NCBI RefSeq assembly: GCF_021650975.2
Contig: NZ_CP091285.1
Coordinates: 372,001 to 436,000 of the forward strand
Origin: Flavobacterium jumunjinense
GTDB taxonomy: Bacteria > Bacteroidota > Bacteroidia > Flavobacteriales > Flavobacteriaceae
DNA: 64,000 bases
Reading direction: 5' to 3'
Shown here piece after piece: positions 33,694-41,079 of the stretch. Each line of letters starts with the position of its first letter. The stretch's first letter is position 1. The translations under genes and the position numbers were made by a program. The notes below the pieces were generated by a model. The model was given only the letters and a program-made list of their open reading frames with translations, was not told where the DNA came from and made no database searches.

Positions 33694-33709
33694 ATAAATT
33701 TAAGAAATT

Positions 33710-34165
33710 ATGGAAACAACTAAAGTATTTCAATTATCAGCATTAAGTCAAAACGATGCTGGTGCAGCAGACGGCAACACAATTCTTTGTGAAATTACAA
33801 AAATCACTAATGGAAGTTTAAGAACTGGTTCATTTCCTGTTAATAAAGAAGTCCCTTTGCCAACACCTCCTGGTCAAAATAGTTCAGGACCAACTCCAAC
33901 TTGGTTCTTACAACCAGACGGTGCTATTTCAGAGACTTCGTTTGAGTTACAAATCTCATGTCCGACAGATAAAAATTATCCAACTACTTCCATTACCGTA
34001 AAAGCTTCAGATGTAGAAAAATGGGCGGCTATTTCATACAACGACAGAGATAATCAAATTTATCAAAATGGAGAATATGGCATTTTTGGTTTTGCACAAG
34101 AAGGTCCAAATGGTTTAATCTATACTATCACGGCAGGCGTTTTGAATCCTCAATTACAAGGATAG
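33710..34165 (+). CDS. Orphan cytosolic protein behind leader copy 1
   Basis: A 151-residue protein without signal peptide. It is polar and beta-rich with Pro-rich segments (EVPLPTPPGQNSSGPTPTW). Segments such as TSFELQISCPTDKNYP, KWAAISYNDRDNQIYQNGEY and YTITAGVLNPQLQG do not match a family I know. It is one of four genes preceded by the conserved structured leader, which links it to the AidA/PixA-like genes at 37676 and 49251. A terminator follows. Confidence 0.6.
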   Translation: METTKVFQLSALSQNDAGAADGNTILCEITKITNGSLRTGSFPVNKEVPLPTPPGQNSSGPTPTWFLQPDGAISETSFELQISCPTDKNYPTTSITVKASDVEKWAAISYNDRDNQIYQNGEYGIFGFAQEGPNGLIYTITAGVLNPQLQG

Positions 34166-34206
34166 TCGCTTATTGTCATTAAAAAAAAGGTAATCAAAAA
34201 CCAATC

Positions 34207-34239
34207 AAAAAGTTGCAAGTTTTCTTGTAACTTTTTTGT
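34207..34239 (+). terminator. Terminator
   Basis: AAAAAGTTGCAAG pairs with CTTGTAACTTTTT (one G-U) around TTTT, followed by T-rich sequence. Confidence 0.8.
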
Positions 34240-34333
34240 TTTCTGCCGTAAAATAATTTGAATGGAAACAAAAAACATGAAAATAAACAGTAAATTTACT
34301 TAGAACAAATAATTCAAATTAAAAACAGCAAAC

Positions 34334-34867
34334 ATGATCCCAACAATCCCAACAAAAAAAGACATTATTAATCCTCCAGGAACCCAATTAAACACTGAAA
34401 TAATTGTAACTCCAACTGGCTATTTGGATTTAGGCGCTACATTTGAACAACCTTTACCAACTCTACCTCAAGCCATTAGAAACGAAAACAATTCAAGCAT
34501 TACTGTTTCTGTTATTGTCTTAGTTAATACGACACTAGAACTACTAACATTTAAAATAAACCAACTTTTTACAATAAGTAATAATGGAGAAAGACAACTT
34601 CAATTTTTTATTTACTGTGATGAAGAACAACTTATTTCAATTGGTGAAAATTTATCAACTAATAACACTTACAAATCTTTTAAAGTAAATTTTACGACTA
34701 ATAACACTACAGGGTTCCCTATTGGTCCTGAAAAAGTAGTTTATCCTGAAAGGTATATATCTAGCAAAATTGAAATTAAAGATATTAATTTGGTAGAGAC
34801 TTTCCTTTGGGATATTGACCCTAAAACTTCAAGAGGAACTGTGACTTCAGTTGGATCTGCTGTATAA
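34334..34867 (+). CDS. Orphan module protein B (paralog of 28821)
   Basis: A 177-residue protein without signal peptide. Its C-terminus ETFLWDIDPKTSRGTVTSV matches VSFLWDEDPVGSRGTVTTV of the protein at 28821, and both have a Pro-rich start followed by a beta-rich body. It occupies the same place, directly upstream of a TPR histidine kinase gene (36 nt before) and a LytTR gene. No family is recognised. The conserved acidic/SRGTVT tail may be the part that interacts with a shared partner. Confidence 0.65.
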   Translation: MIPTIPTKKDIINPPGTQLNTEIIVTPTGYLDLGATFEQPLPTLPQAIRNENNSSITVSVIVLVNTTLELLTFKINQLFTISNNGERQLQFFIYCDEEQLISIGENLSTNNTYKSFKVNFTTNNTTGFPIGPEKVVYPERYISSKIEIKDINLVETFLWDIDPKTSRGTVTSVGSAV

Positions 34868-34903
34868 GATCTAAATATTTTTAACACCTAAATTATTCAT
34901 TAA

Positions 34904-36640
34904 ATGAAGTACATAAAAAGATTTTATTTTATGATCTTTTTATTTTTCTCGTTGCTAGTTTTTTCACAAGAAATTTCTAACAATAAATTTATTCGTACAC
35001 TAATTTTAAAAGAAATTCAGTTAAAGAAAGAAATTGATTTTAAAAAAGCATGTTCTTTTTTTATTCAAAACAACTTAGATTCAACTTTAGTTTATACAGC
35101 AAAACAGTTAAGTAATAAAAACAACACACTTGAAATCAAAGACTTTTGTCATTATTTTAGAGCACGTTGTTTTATAGAAAAAAAGATTTATGATGTAGCT
35201 AAACTAGAGTTAAATAAAATATCTAACCAAGTAGAATTTCATTATCATATAGTTATACTTTTAGGAGAAATAGCATTAGAACAACAAGATTATAAGATAG
35301 CCATTGACTATTTTGAAACAGTAGAAAGAGAATTTATTGAGAAACATGACTTCAACAGGTACTATTTTTATCAAAATTTAGGTCTTTGCTATTTTCATAC
35401 AGAAAAATTCAATAAGGCAGAAGAGTATTTATTTAGAGCTTCTAATTTTTTATCAGAAGAAGCAGATACAATAAAAACAATAAGGTTAAATATTAATATT
35501 GCCAACCTCTATTATGAGCAATACAAAGACAATCAAGCCATTCCTTATTTTGAAAAAGCGTATGCCTTGTCAAAAAAAATAAAGAATTTTGAGATAAAAC
35601 AAAATGCAGCTTTAAACATGGCTGTTGTGGAAGAAAATAGAAAAGATTTGGTAAAAGCTATGATGTATCGAAAAGAGTATGACATTTGGAAAGATTCTTT
35701 AAATAATCAAAACAAAATTTGGGCAGTAGCCGAAATTGAAAAAAAATATGCAGTAAATCAGAAACAAAAAGAAATACAACTATTAGCCTCTGAAAACAAA
35801 ACAAAAGTTTCTCAACGAAATGGTTTTATTGTTGCTTCTGTTCTATTCCTATTGCTTTTTGGAACAGCTTTTTATTTTTACAATCAAAAGAGCAAAACAA
35901 ATAAAATTATTGAGGCTCAAAAAGATAACTTAGATGATTTAAACGCTACGAAAGACAAACTATTCTCCATTGTTAGTCACGATCTGCGTTCCTCTGTAAA
36001 CGCGTTGCAAGTTACTAATGATGAATTATTAAAAGACATTGCCAATCGTAATTTTGAAACATTAGATAAAACGGCTCATAAAAATGCAGCCATTGCTAAT
36101 AGTACTTTTAATTTATTGGAAAATCTTCTACATTGGGCAACCTTACAAACACAACAACTCTATTTCCATATAGAATCTGTCGATTTATTTTCTGTAATGC
36201 AACAAATAGAATACAATTACAAACCTTTATTTGAAAATAAAAATCTTGTTTTTGCTAATAAAATTCCTAAAGCTACTTTCGTATTAGCCGATTTAGATTC
36301 TTTAAAGATAATTATTCGAAACTTGCTAGATAATGCCATAAAATTTTCAAACGAAAACGATACTATTTCAGTCTATACTTTTGATAAAGAAGCTGTTTTT
36401 CATTATCTTGTCATTGAAGATACAGGAATAGGAATGGATGAAGAAACAAGAATAAATTTGCTCAAAGAAGGGAATTTACTCAACAAAAAGAAAAACCAAA
36501 AAGGTATTGGAACAGGACTTGGCCTACAGCTTTGCAAATCGATGATTCAAAAAAACAAAGGTCATTTAGCTATTGAAAGTTATGAAAACAAAGGCACTAA
36601 GATAATTATTGCACTTCCTAAACTCACATCTAATGGATAA
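34904..36640 (+). CDS. TPR-sensor histidine kinase 2
   Basis: A 578-residue paralog of kinase 1. It has a signal-type N-terminus (FYFMIFLFFSLLVFSQ), a TPR region (YEQYKDNQAIPYFEKAYALS), a transmembrane helix (GFIVASVLFLLLFGTAFYFY), HisKA with His359 in SIVSHDLRSSVN, and HATPase motifs NLLDNAIKFSNEND, IEDTGIGM and GTGLGLQL. The HATPase and HisKA parts are most similar to kinase 1, while the sensor half has diverged, as expected for kinases that split their input. It overlaps the regulator gene by 8 nt. Confidence 0.9.
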   Translation: MKYIKRFYFMIFLFFSLLVFSQEISNNKFIRTLILKEIQLKKEIDFKKACSFFIQNNLDSTLVYTAKQLSNKNNTLEIKDFCHYFRARCFIEKKIYDVAKLELNKISNQVEFHYHIVILLGEIALEQQDYKIAIDYFETVEREFIEKHDFNRYYFYQNLGLCYFHTEKFNKAEEYLFRASNFLSEEADTIKTIRLNINIANLYYEQYKDNQAIPYFEKAYALSKKIKNFEIKQNAALNMAVVEENRKDLVKAMMYRKEYDIWKDSLNNQNKIWAVAEIEKKYAVNQKQKEIQLLASENKTKVSQRNGFIVASVLFLLLFGTAFYFYNQKSKTNKIIEAQKDNLDDLNATKDKLFSIVSHDLRSSVNALQVTNDELLKDIANRNFETLDKTAHKNAAIANSTFNLLENLLHWATLQTQQLYFHIESVDLFSVMQQIEYNYKPLFENKNLVFANKIPKATFVLADLDSLKIIIRNLLDNAIKFSNENDTISVYTFDKEAVFHYLVIEDTGIGMDEETRINLLKEGNLLNKKKNQKGIGTGLGLQLCKSMIQKNKGHLAIESYENKGTKIIIALPKLTSNG

Positions 36641-37379
36641 AGTAAACATACTCATCATTGAAGATAACCTAGATGAAGCAAAAGCACTTCAAGAGCTTTT
36701 ACAAAGAAACAATTATAATGTGGTCGGAATTGCAAGCACCCATCAAGAAGCACTCACTTTATTTTACGAATTGCCAATTGACCTTGTTATAATTGATGTT
36801 TTTTTAGACGGTAATCCCGATGGAATTAGCTTTGCAGAAACCATTTCAATTATTCCCAATGCTTTAAAACCTTTTGTTTTCTTAACAAGTTCCAAAGACC
36901 GACAAATTTTTGAAAGAGCCAAACTAACCAAACCCTTTAGTTTCTTACTGAAACCTTTCAACGAATTAGAGGTATTATATGCCATAGAAATGGCTGTCGA
37001 AAAATTCTATGATCAACCCAACGTTTTTGTAAGCGAACACCAAGACACTGTAATAAGCGAATGTTATCTTTTTATAAAAAAGAAAAATGCACTCAACAAA
37101 GTAAAAACCGATAACATAATTTATATTGAAGTTGACGATCGTTATTGCTCTATTATTACTGAAAAAGAAAAATTTGTCATTCAAATTTCTCTCGGAAAAA
37201 TTAGCGAACTATTATGTAGTAAAACTTTTGTGCAAACACACCGAAAATATATTGTGAATACCAACGCAATCGAAAAAATTATTCTTGAAGATAATTTATT
37301 GATTCTAAAAGACAATCACCAAGTCACATTTAGTGGGAAATACAAAGAAATTATAAAAAGTTTTACTATTTTAAAATAA
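36633..37379 (+). CDS. LytTR-family response regulator 2
   Basis: A 248-residue paralog of regulator 1. The receiver has IIEDNLDE, Asp55 in LVIIDVFLDG and Lys in LLKPFNELE. The LytTR domain has YIEVDDRYCSIITEKEKF and KTFVQTHRKYIVNTNAIEKI. The frame is open from a TTG at 36609, but the ATG at 36633 matches the start of regulator 1. It overlaps kinase 2 by 8 nt. A decayed copy of its 3' end lies at 38353. Confidence 0.92.
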   Translation: MDKVNILIIEDNLDEAKALQELLQRNNYNVVGIASTHQEALTLFYELPIDLVIIDVFLDGNPDGISFAETISIIPNALKPFVFLTSSKDRQIFERAKLTKPFSFLLKPFNELEVLYAIEMAVEKFYDQPNVFVSEHQDTVISECYLFIKKKNALNKVKTDNIIYIEVDDRYCSIITEKEKFVIQISLGKISELLCSKTFVQTHRKYIVNTNAIEKIILEDNLLILKDNHQVTFSGKYKEIIKSFTILK

Positions 37380-37406
37380 GCCATAACCCAACATTTTCAA
37401 ACACTT

Positions 37407-37434
37407 AAATCTTCTCAAACGGGAAGATTTTTTT
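37407..37434 (+). terminator. Terminator after LytTR regulator 2
   Basis: AAATCTTC / GAAGATTT stem followed by T-run. A near-identical element recurs at 38482 after the LytTR remnant. Confidence 0.8.
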
Positions 37435-37481
37435 GTTTTATAACGGTTAGCAAATTTCATTCACACATCTATTCTCATTCT

Positions 37482-37511
37482 TCTACATCAGAAAATATAT
37501 CATTCACATCA
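37482..37511 (+). promoter_or_regulatory. LytTR-type paired direct repeat upstream of 37676
   Basis: TCTACATCA (37482-37490) and TTCACATCA (37503-37511) match at 7 of 9 positions and start exactly 21 bp apart, the spacing of LytTR dimer sites. The palindrome CTAGCGCTAG begins 53 nt after the second unit. Confidence 0.55.
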
Positions 37512-37583
37512 TCTTTTTCATTTGGCTCTTATTCAAAACCTAATTTTATCTCAGAAAACAAAACCTAGCGCTAGAAAAATTGT
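37507..37583 (+). repeat. Promoter-region repeat, copy 1, with CTAGCGCTAG
   Basis: About 77 nt here and 38651-38726 are identical apart from two substitutions and one missing base. Both contain CTAGCGCTAG (37565-37574 and 38709-38718). A more diverged copy precedes the cupin gene (palindrome at 40918). The palindrome lies about 29 nt before the first stem of the leader here, roughly where a -33 element would be. Confidence 0.7.
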
Positions 37584-37598
37584 TTTTTTAAGATTAAA

Positions 37599-37666
37599 AG
37601 TAGAGTTCAGCAACTACTATAAAAACGAGGCGTAATCTGAAAAGCCTTATGAGTAAGAACAAATAA
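37599..37666 (+). ncRNA. Structured leader, copy 2
   Basis: Hairpin 1: AGTAG, loop AGTTCAGCAA, CTACT. Hairpin 2: GAGGC, loop GTAATCTGAAAA, GCCTT. The micro-ORF at 37649-37666 encodes MSKNK and stops 9 nt before the ATG of the AidA/PixA-like gene. The stem begins 24 nt after the CTAGCGCTAG palindrome, consistent with transcription starting at about 37595-37600. Confidence 0.6.
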
Positions 37667-37675
37667 ACAAAAATT

Positions 37676-38251
37676 ATGGCAACAAATAGTGTAGAAACAA
37701 CCTGGACAATTAACACATTAATAAACACAAATTATTTAGATAGCTTATCTGGAACAGGAACTTGGGAAAATCCAATTGGAGGAAATCAATATTTTAGTGA
37801 CAATATAATTTTTGTCGCTACAAATGATAAGAACAATAATGTTTATTATGCAAATGACACGAACTTCAAATTAACAGTTAGTAAAAATGACAAAATAAAT
37901 TGGGTTGTAAATTCTATGAACCCAATTAACAATAAGAACTTAGGAGTGGTTATGTATGGTTTTGACAAAGGCGCAAATTGGACTGGTAGCTTAACAAGTC
38001 CATCATCCGAAAGTATAGAATCCGTTTCGGTTAATTTAACTAACGGATTCATGAGCCAAAGTAAACCTACTGGTACCTTCATAGAAGCTAAGGCAAGTGA
38101 AATTGCTGTACCTCATACTTCTGTTAAAATTGAACCTGTAAAAGTTACAATTAATTATCACATTATGATTCTTCTTTTAGATCTATCTTCTCCAAGTAAA
38201 CCATCAATTAAAAAGTATATCAAAATTGACCCAAAATTTATTATTTCATAA
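37676..38251 (+). CDS. AidA/PixA-like inclusion-body protein (divergent)
   Basis: A 191-residue protein without signal peptide. The pattern TWTINTLINTNYLDSLSG, NDKINWVVNSMNP, a central region and a late INYHIMILLLDLS segment resembles the AidA/PixA family, whose members include cytoplasmic inclusion-body proteins and quorum-sensing-controlled proteins of unknown function. Compared with the clear members at 49251 and 49886 the match is weaker. It is preceded by a LytTR-type repeat, the CTAGCGCTAG element and leader copy 2. A terminator follows. Confidence 0.55.
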   Translation: MATNSVETTWTINTLINTNYLDSLSGTGTWENPIGGNQYFSDNIIFVATNDKNNNVYYANDTNFKLTVSKNDKINWVVNSMNPINNKNLGVVMYGFDKGANWTGSLTSPSSESIESVSVNLTNGFMSQSKPTGTFIEAKASEIAVPHTSVKIEPVKVTINYHIMILLLDLSSPSKPSIKKYIKIDPKFIIS

Positions 38252-38297
38252 AACTGTCAATTTTTATATTCGAAAAATGATTTAAAATTTTATTGTG

Positions 38298-38325
38298 AAA
38301 GGCTGTCAAAAAAGACAGCCTTTTT
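38298..38325 (+). terminator. Terminator
   Basis: AAAGGCTGTC-aaaaaa-GACAGCCTTT followed by TT. Confidence 0.85.
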
Positions 38326-38352
38326 ATCTTTAAATGAAAACAAATACACATT

Positions 38353-38484
38353 CAACAAAAACACATTGTAAATACAAATATTATAGAATAATTTACTTCC
38401 AAAAGTAAATTATTATTGAAGGTTATTCATAAAGTTCCATTTCGGAAAAATAAACAATTACAACATATTTTTAAAATACTTAAA
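38353..38484 (+). pseudogene. Decayed 3' end of a third LytTR regulator gene
   Basis: One frame reads QQKHIVNTNIIE, a stop, then FTSKSKLLLKVIHKVPFRKN and further to HIFKILK. Regulator 2 reads HRKYIVNTNAIEKI, then EDNLLILKDNHQVTF and onward to SFTILK in the same order and spacing. The downstream terminator (38482) is also a copy of that after regulator 2 (37407). This is the remnant of a third LytTR gene, interrupted by an in-frame stop at 38389. An apparent open frame beginning at TTG 38416 is only part of this remnant. Confidence 0.7.
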
Positions 38485-38508
38485 TCTTCTCAAACGGGAA
38501 GGTTTTTT
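38482..38508 (+). terminator. Copy of the LytTR-gene terminator
   Basis: AAATCTTC / GAAGGTTT with the same loop (TCAAACGG) as the terminator at 37407, differing by one base in the stem. Confidence 0.65.
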
Positions 38509-38604
38509 CATTTAGGACTCATTTTGTTTCTTGTTTTTAAGAGCACAACAACAGCTCTTTCAATACTGCTTAAATTCAATTTCATTGAAATACAACCAAT
38601 TTTA

Positions 38605-38655
38605 TTTACAACAAATAACTTTTCATTCACAACAGAAAACCTTCCGTTTACATCA
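38605..38655 (+). promoter_or_regulatory. Triple 21-bp-phased direct repeat upstream of 38756
   Basis: TTTACAACA (38605), TTCACAACA (38626) and TTTACATCA (38647) begin at exact 21-bp intervals. This is the phasing of LytTR binding sites, with three units instead of two. CTAGCGCTAG begins 53 nt after the last unit (38709-38718). It is the clearest operator in the island. Confidence 0.65.
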
Positions 38656-38726
38656 TCTTTTACATTTGGCTCTTATTCAAAACCTAATTTTATCTCAGAA
38701 AACAAAATCTAGCGCTAGAAAATTGT
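38651..38726 (+). repeat. Promoter-region repeat, copy 2, with CTAGCGCTAG
   Basis: Second copy of the repeat at 37507-37583, with two substitutions and one missing base. Here no structured leader follows; the gene starts 37 nt after the palindrome. Confidence 0.7.
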
Positions 38727-38755
38727 TCTTAAACATTCATTAAAAAATAAACATT

Positions 38756-39223
38756 ATGAAAAAAGTAATTGTAAAATTGGAATTCGAAGGTAAAGATTTT
38801 GGATATATGAGAATCGATAAAAAAGGAACATTTTATGGAGGAGGAAGTGAATCTGAAGCAGTAGAATTTGAGTTAGAAAAATACAGCAAATTGAAAGAGG
38901 CTAATTATTTTAAAGTTTCGGGAACTAAAGGGTATCTTGATTTCAAAGCAACATCCTCAATCTTGTTTTCTGACACACCTTGGCTTTCAGTAGATAGTTC
39001 ATCTATATGTGCATGGAAGATTATCGACAATGAATTACATGCTATTTTAGGAGGAAAAGACACAACAAAAGCTGTAAGCAGAAGCGCTCATGATTCATCT
39101 ACTAGTGCTCTATATGCAAATTCCCCTATAGACAACAACCATTGTACAGTAACACTTGTTGATGCTACAAAAAAATCTTCTAACAATGAAAAAGAAGAAC
39201 TAAAACACGCATTAACCGTTTAA
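38756..39223 (+). CDS. Orphan cytosolic protein
   Basis: A 155-residue protein without signal peptide, beta-rich in the first 120 residues (VKLEFEGKDFGYMRIDKKG, FYGGGSESEAVEFELEKY, CAWKIIDNELHAILGG) with a charged tail. The pattern loosely suggests a beta-trefoil or similar small beta domain, but I cannot assign it. It is preceded by the triple direct repeat and CTAGCGCTAG. The next gene's structured leader begins 13 nt after its stop, so the two may share a transcript. Confidence 0.6.
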   Translation: MKKVIVKLEFEGKDFGYMRIDKKGTFYGGGSESEAVEFELEKYSKLKEANYFKVSGTKGYLDFKATSSILFSDTPWLSVDSSSICAWKIIDNELHAILGGKDTTKAVSRSAHDSSTSALYANSPIDNNHCTVTLVDATKKSSNNEKEELKHALTV

Positions 39224-39236
39224 TTTTTTTAGTAGA

Positions 39237-39304
39237 AGTAGAGTTCAGCAACTACTATAAAAACGAGGTGAAATCTGAAAAGCCTTATGAGTAGGAACAA
39301 ATAA
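39237..39304 (+). ncRNA. Structured leader, copy 3 (intercistronic)
   Basis: Hairpin 1: AGTAG, loop AGTTCAGCAA, CTACT. Hairpin 2: GAGGT, loop GAAATCTGAAAA, GCCTT, where the closing pair becomes U-G. The micro-ORF at 39287-39304 encodes MSRNK. Unlike copies 1 and 2 it lies only 13 nt after an upstream stop codon, with no CTAGCGCTAG element between, so here it would function inside an operon. Confidence 0.6.
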
Positions 39305-39320
39305 ATAAATTTTAGAAATA

Positions 39321-39740
39321 ATGACTAAAAAAGAAATATCCATAAAAACTTTTAACAATACAGCCTTCTGCTGGGAAGCTTTCCCAAATGCAGAAAATCA
39401 AGAAATAAAATTAAACATTTATGATAGCCTAAACCAAGATCAAAGATGGACAATTAAAAGTTCAAAAATAACTATCAATACTAGAAATCAAGGGGCTAAA
39501 GTAGCAGAATGTTATCCGAAATCTAATCGCTTAGAAACCTCTAATAACCATCCTGATAGCATTGACCAAATCTTTGAATTCAAAAACATTCCAGAAGAAG
39601 GACCTAATGTATACTTTATAAGTTGTAACACTAAAAACAAAGGAACCCTTTTTGTGTATGGAAACTCCGAAAACCACAAAGGAATTGGACTACGAGAATT
39701 TAACCCAACGGATACAGAGTTATACTGGATTATAGAATAA
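39321..39740 (+). CDS. Orphan cytosolic protein behind leader copy 3
   Basis: A 139-residue protein without signal peptide. Segments such as NTAFCWEAFPNAENQEIKLN, QDQRWTIKSSK, KVAECYPKSNR and GIGLREFNPTDTELYWII give a Trp-containing repeating beta pattern that could be a small beta-trefoil lectin-like domain. This is a weak resemblance only. It is linked to other island genes through the leader. Confidence 0.55.
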   Translation: MTKKEISIKTFNNTAFCWEAFPNAENQEIKLNIYDSLNQDQRWTIKSSKITINTRNQGAKVAECYPKSNRLETSNNHPDSIDQIFEFKNIPEEGPNVYFISCNTKNKGTLFVYGNSENHKGIGLREFNPTDTELYWIIE

Positions 39741-39802
39741 TTACAAGGAATTTAAAGTAACAATATTTTTTATTTCCGAGAGTTTTTCAAATATTTAGAA
39801 TA

Positions 39803-39836
39803 AGAGGCTGTTCTTGCTTTTTAGGACAGCCTTTCT
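39803..39836 (+). terminator. Terminator
   Basis: AGGCTGT pairs with ACAGCCT around a 14-nt loop, followed by TTCTT. It resembles the terminator at 38298. Confidence 0.6.
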
Positions 39837-39871
39837 TATAAAATAAAATGTACTTAATACAAGTTTTCCCA

Positions 39872-39901
39872 TTCACAACATAAAAACGTTCATTCACAAC
39901 A
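39872..39901 (+). promoter_or_regulatory. LytTR-type paired direct repeat upstream of 40047
   Basis: TTCACAACA occurs at 39872-39880 and again at 39893-39901, two identical 9-mers 21 bp apart. The stretch 39741-40046 otherwise holds a terminator and no gene. The CTAGCGCTAG element expected at 39955 is replaced by a poor match. Confidence 0.6.
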
Positions 39902-40046
39902 TTTTTTTCATCTTCCTTTCTGGCAATTTATATTTTTATGAAAGAAGCCAAGTATTAGGTATAATTTAAAACCAAAAATGAGTAGATTTTTTGCTATAAA
40001 CCTATTTCGCCTGTAAAGAAAAAAACACCTCAAATATTTTAATGTT

Positions 40047-40310
40047 ATGCCAGAAAAAAATCAAGATAAAGACAAAACGTTATCACCCAATAGTGGTAAT
40101 ACTAAATATACAATTAATATTTCTATCGAAGATCCAGAGAAACATATTGAAATCCTAAAGATAAACAATACTATTCCTGGTCAAAAAAACATTGCATGGC
40201 TAGCTCAAAATCCAAACAACAATAATATTGTATATAGTGAAAACTATCCAGTATATATGCCTAATAAAAATCCAATTAGTCCAAATGTTACAATTAAAAA
40301 AGAAGATTAA
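40047..40310 (+). CDS. Small orphan protein
   Basis: An 87-residue polar protein with no signal peptide, rich in Asn, Pro and Lys (SPNSGNTKYTINISIED, AWLAQNPNNNNIVYSENYP). No family is recognised. Its main interest is the perfect LytTR-type repeat pair upstream. It may be a small binding or assembly partner in the island, but there is no evidence beyond position. Confidence 0.5.
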   Translation: MPEKNQDKDKTLSPNSGNTKYTINISIEDPEKHIEILKINNTIPGQKNIAWLAQNPNNNNIVYSENYPVYMPNKNPISPNVTIKKED

Positions 40311-40483
40311 TCAATAACAATCACTCTATTAAGACAACAAAAAAATTTGATTTTCAATAAGTTATTCCACAGTACTATTGAAAATTTTCCTATAGACGCA
40401 AACAAATACACAATTCAAATTTACATTCTGTTCACAACAATTGACCCCAAAAAAAACAGCAACATTAAATAAAAATAGAAATT

Positions 40484-40807
40484 ATGACAGCATCAAAACT
40501 ACAAGAAATAATAGCTACAGTACGACCTAATCCAAATAATTGGAGTTTTTATGAAAATCAAATTCGAGATGGAGCCAAAAAGATATTTAATGAAACGGTA
40601 TCAATAAAAGAACCGGATTTATACCCATTTGCATATGCCACTCAAATAATTGACAGAGGATTGGGTTTTAGTTTCATGTGCAACAAATTCACAAATGGAA
40701 GGTTTCGTTTGTACGAATGTTTATTAGTCTTTGTATATCAAACTTTTGAAGGAGAAAATATATTGGTAAAAATTCAAAAAGTGGAATACAATTATGACAG
40801 TGAGTAA
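40484..40807 (+). CDS. Small orphan protein
   Basis: A 107-residue protein without signal peptide: KLQEIIATVRPNPNNWSFYE, QIIDRGLGFSFMCNKF and LYECLLVFVYQTFEGENI. No family is recognised. A single TTCACAACA (40431-40439) lies 45 nt upstream of the ATG but without a partner at 21 bp. Confidence 0.5.
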   Translation: MTASKLQEIIATVRPNPNNWSFYENQIRDGAKKIFNETVSIKEPDLYPFAYATQIIDRGLGFSFMCNKFTNGRFRLYECLLVFVYQTFEGENILVKIQKVEYNYDSE

Positions 40808-40834
40808 TTTTTTTAAAAATGAGCAGGTATTTCA

Positions 40835-40864
40835 CTCACAACATAAAAACGCTCATTCACAACA
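40835..40864 (+). promoter_or_regulatory. LytTR-type paired direct repeat upstream of the cupin gene
   Basis: CTCACAACA (40835-40843) and TTCACAACA (40856-40864) begin 21 bp apart. CTAGCGCTAG (40918-40927) follows 53 nt after the second unit, the same distance as at 37565 and 38709, although the intervening sequence is much more diverged. Confidence 0.65.
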
Positions 40865-40960
40865 TTTTTTTTATTTGCTGTTGTGTTGTAAGCTAATTTT
40901 ATAACAGAAAATAAAAACTAGCGCTAGATTTTTTTCAAAACTTGAAAAAAGTAGATTTTG

Positions 40961-41003
40961 TTACTTGCTAAACCAAACAAACTTGCAATAAAAAAGCAAG
41001 TAA
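40961..41003 (+). other. Hairpin in the cupin 5' UTR
   Basis: TTACTTGC (40961-40968) and GCAAGTAA (40996-41003) can pair, and an inner CTTGC could compete for the same right arm. This long 5' region (40928-41079) has no copy of the structured leader. Confidence 0.35.
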
Positions 41004-41079
41004 GAATTTTTGAAAATAAATATTTTATACTCACAAATTCAACAAACTAATTAAATAATAACCTAAAATTAAATCAATT

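Noticed and set aside
33626..37666. Assigning the repeated leader to a known riboswitch (c-di-GMP, SAM, glycine or cobalamin type)
   Set aside because: None of the hallmark conserved cores of those classes is present; I leave it as unassigned.
38416..38712. Open frame of 98 codons from a TTG start
   Set aside because: Its first part is the decayed LytTR tail and the rest runs through a copied terminator and promoter region, so it is not a gene.
40431..40439. TTCACAACA before 40484 (and 26991-26999) as full LytTR operators
   Set aside because: No convincing second unit lies 21 bp away, so they are only single matches.
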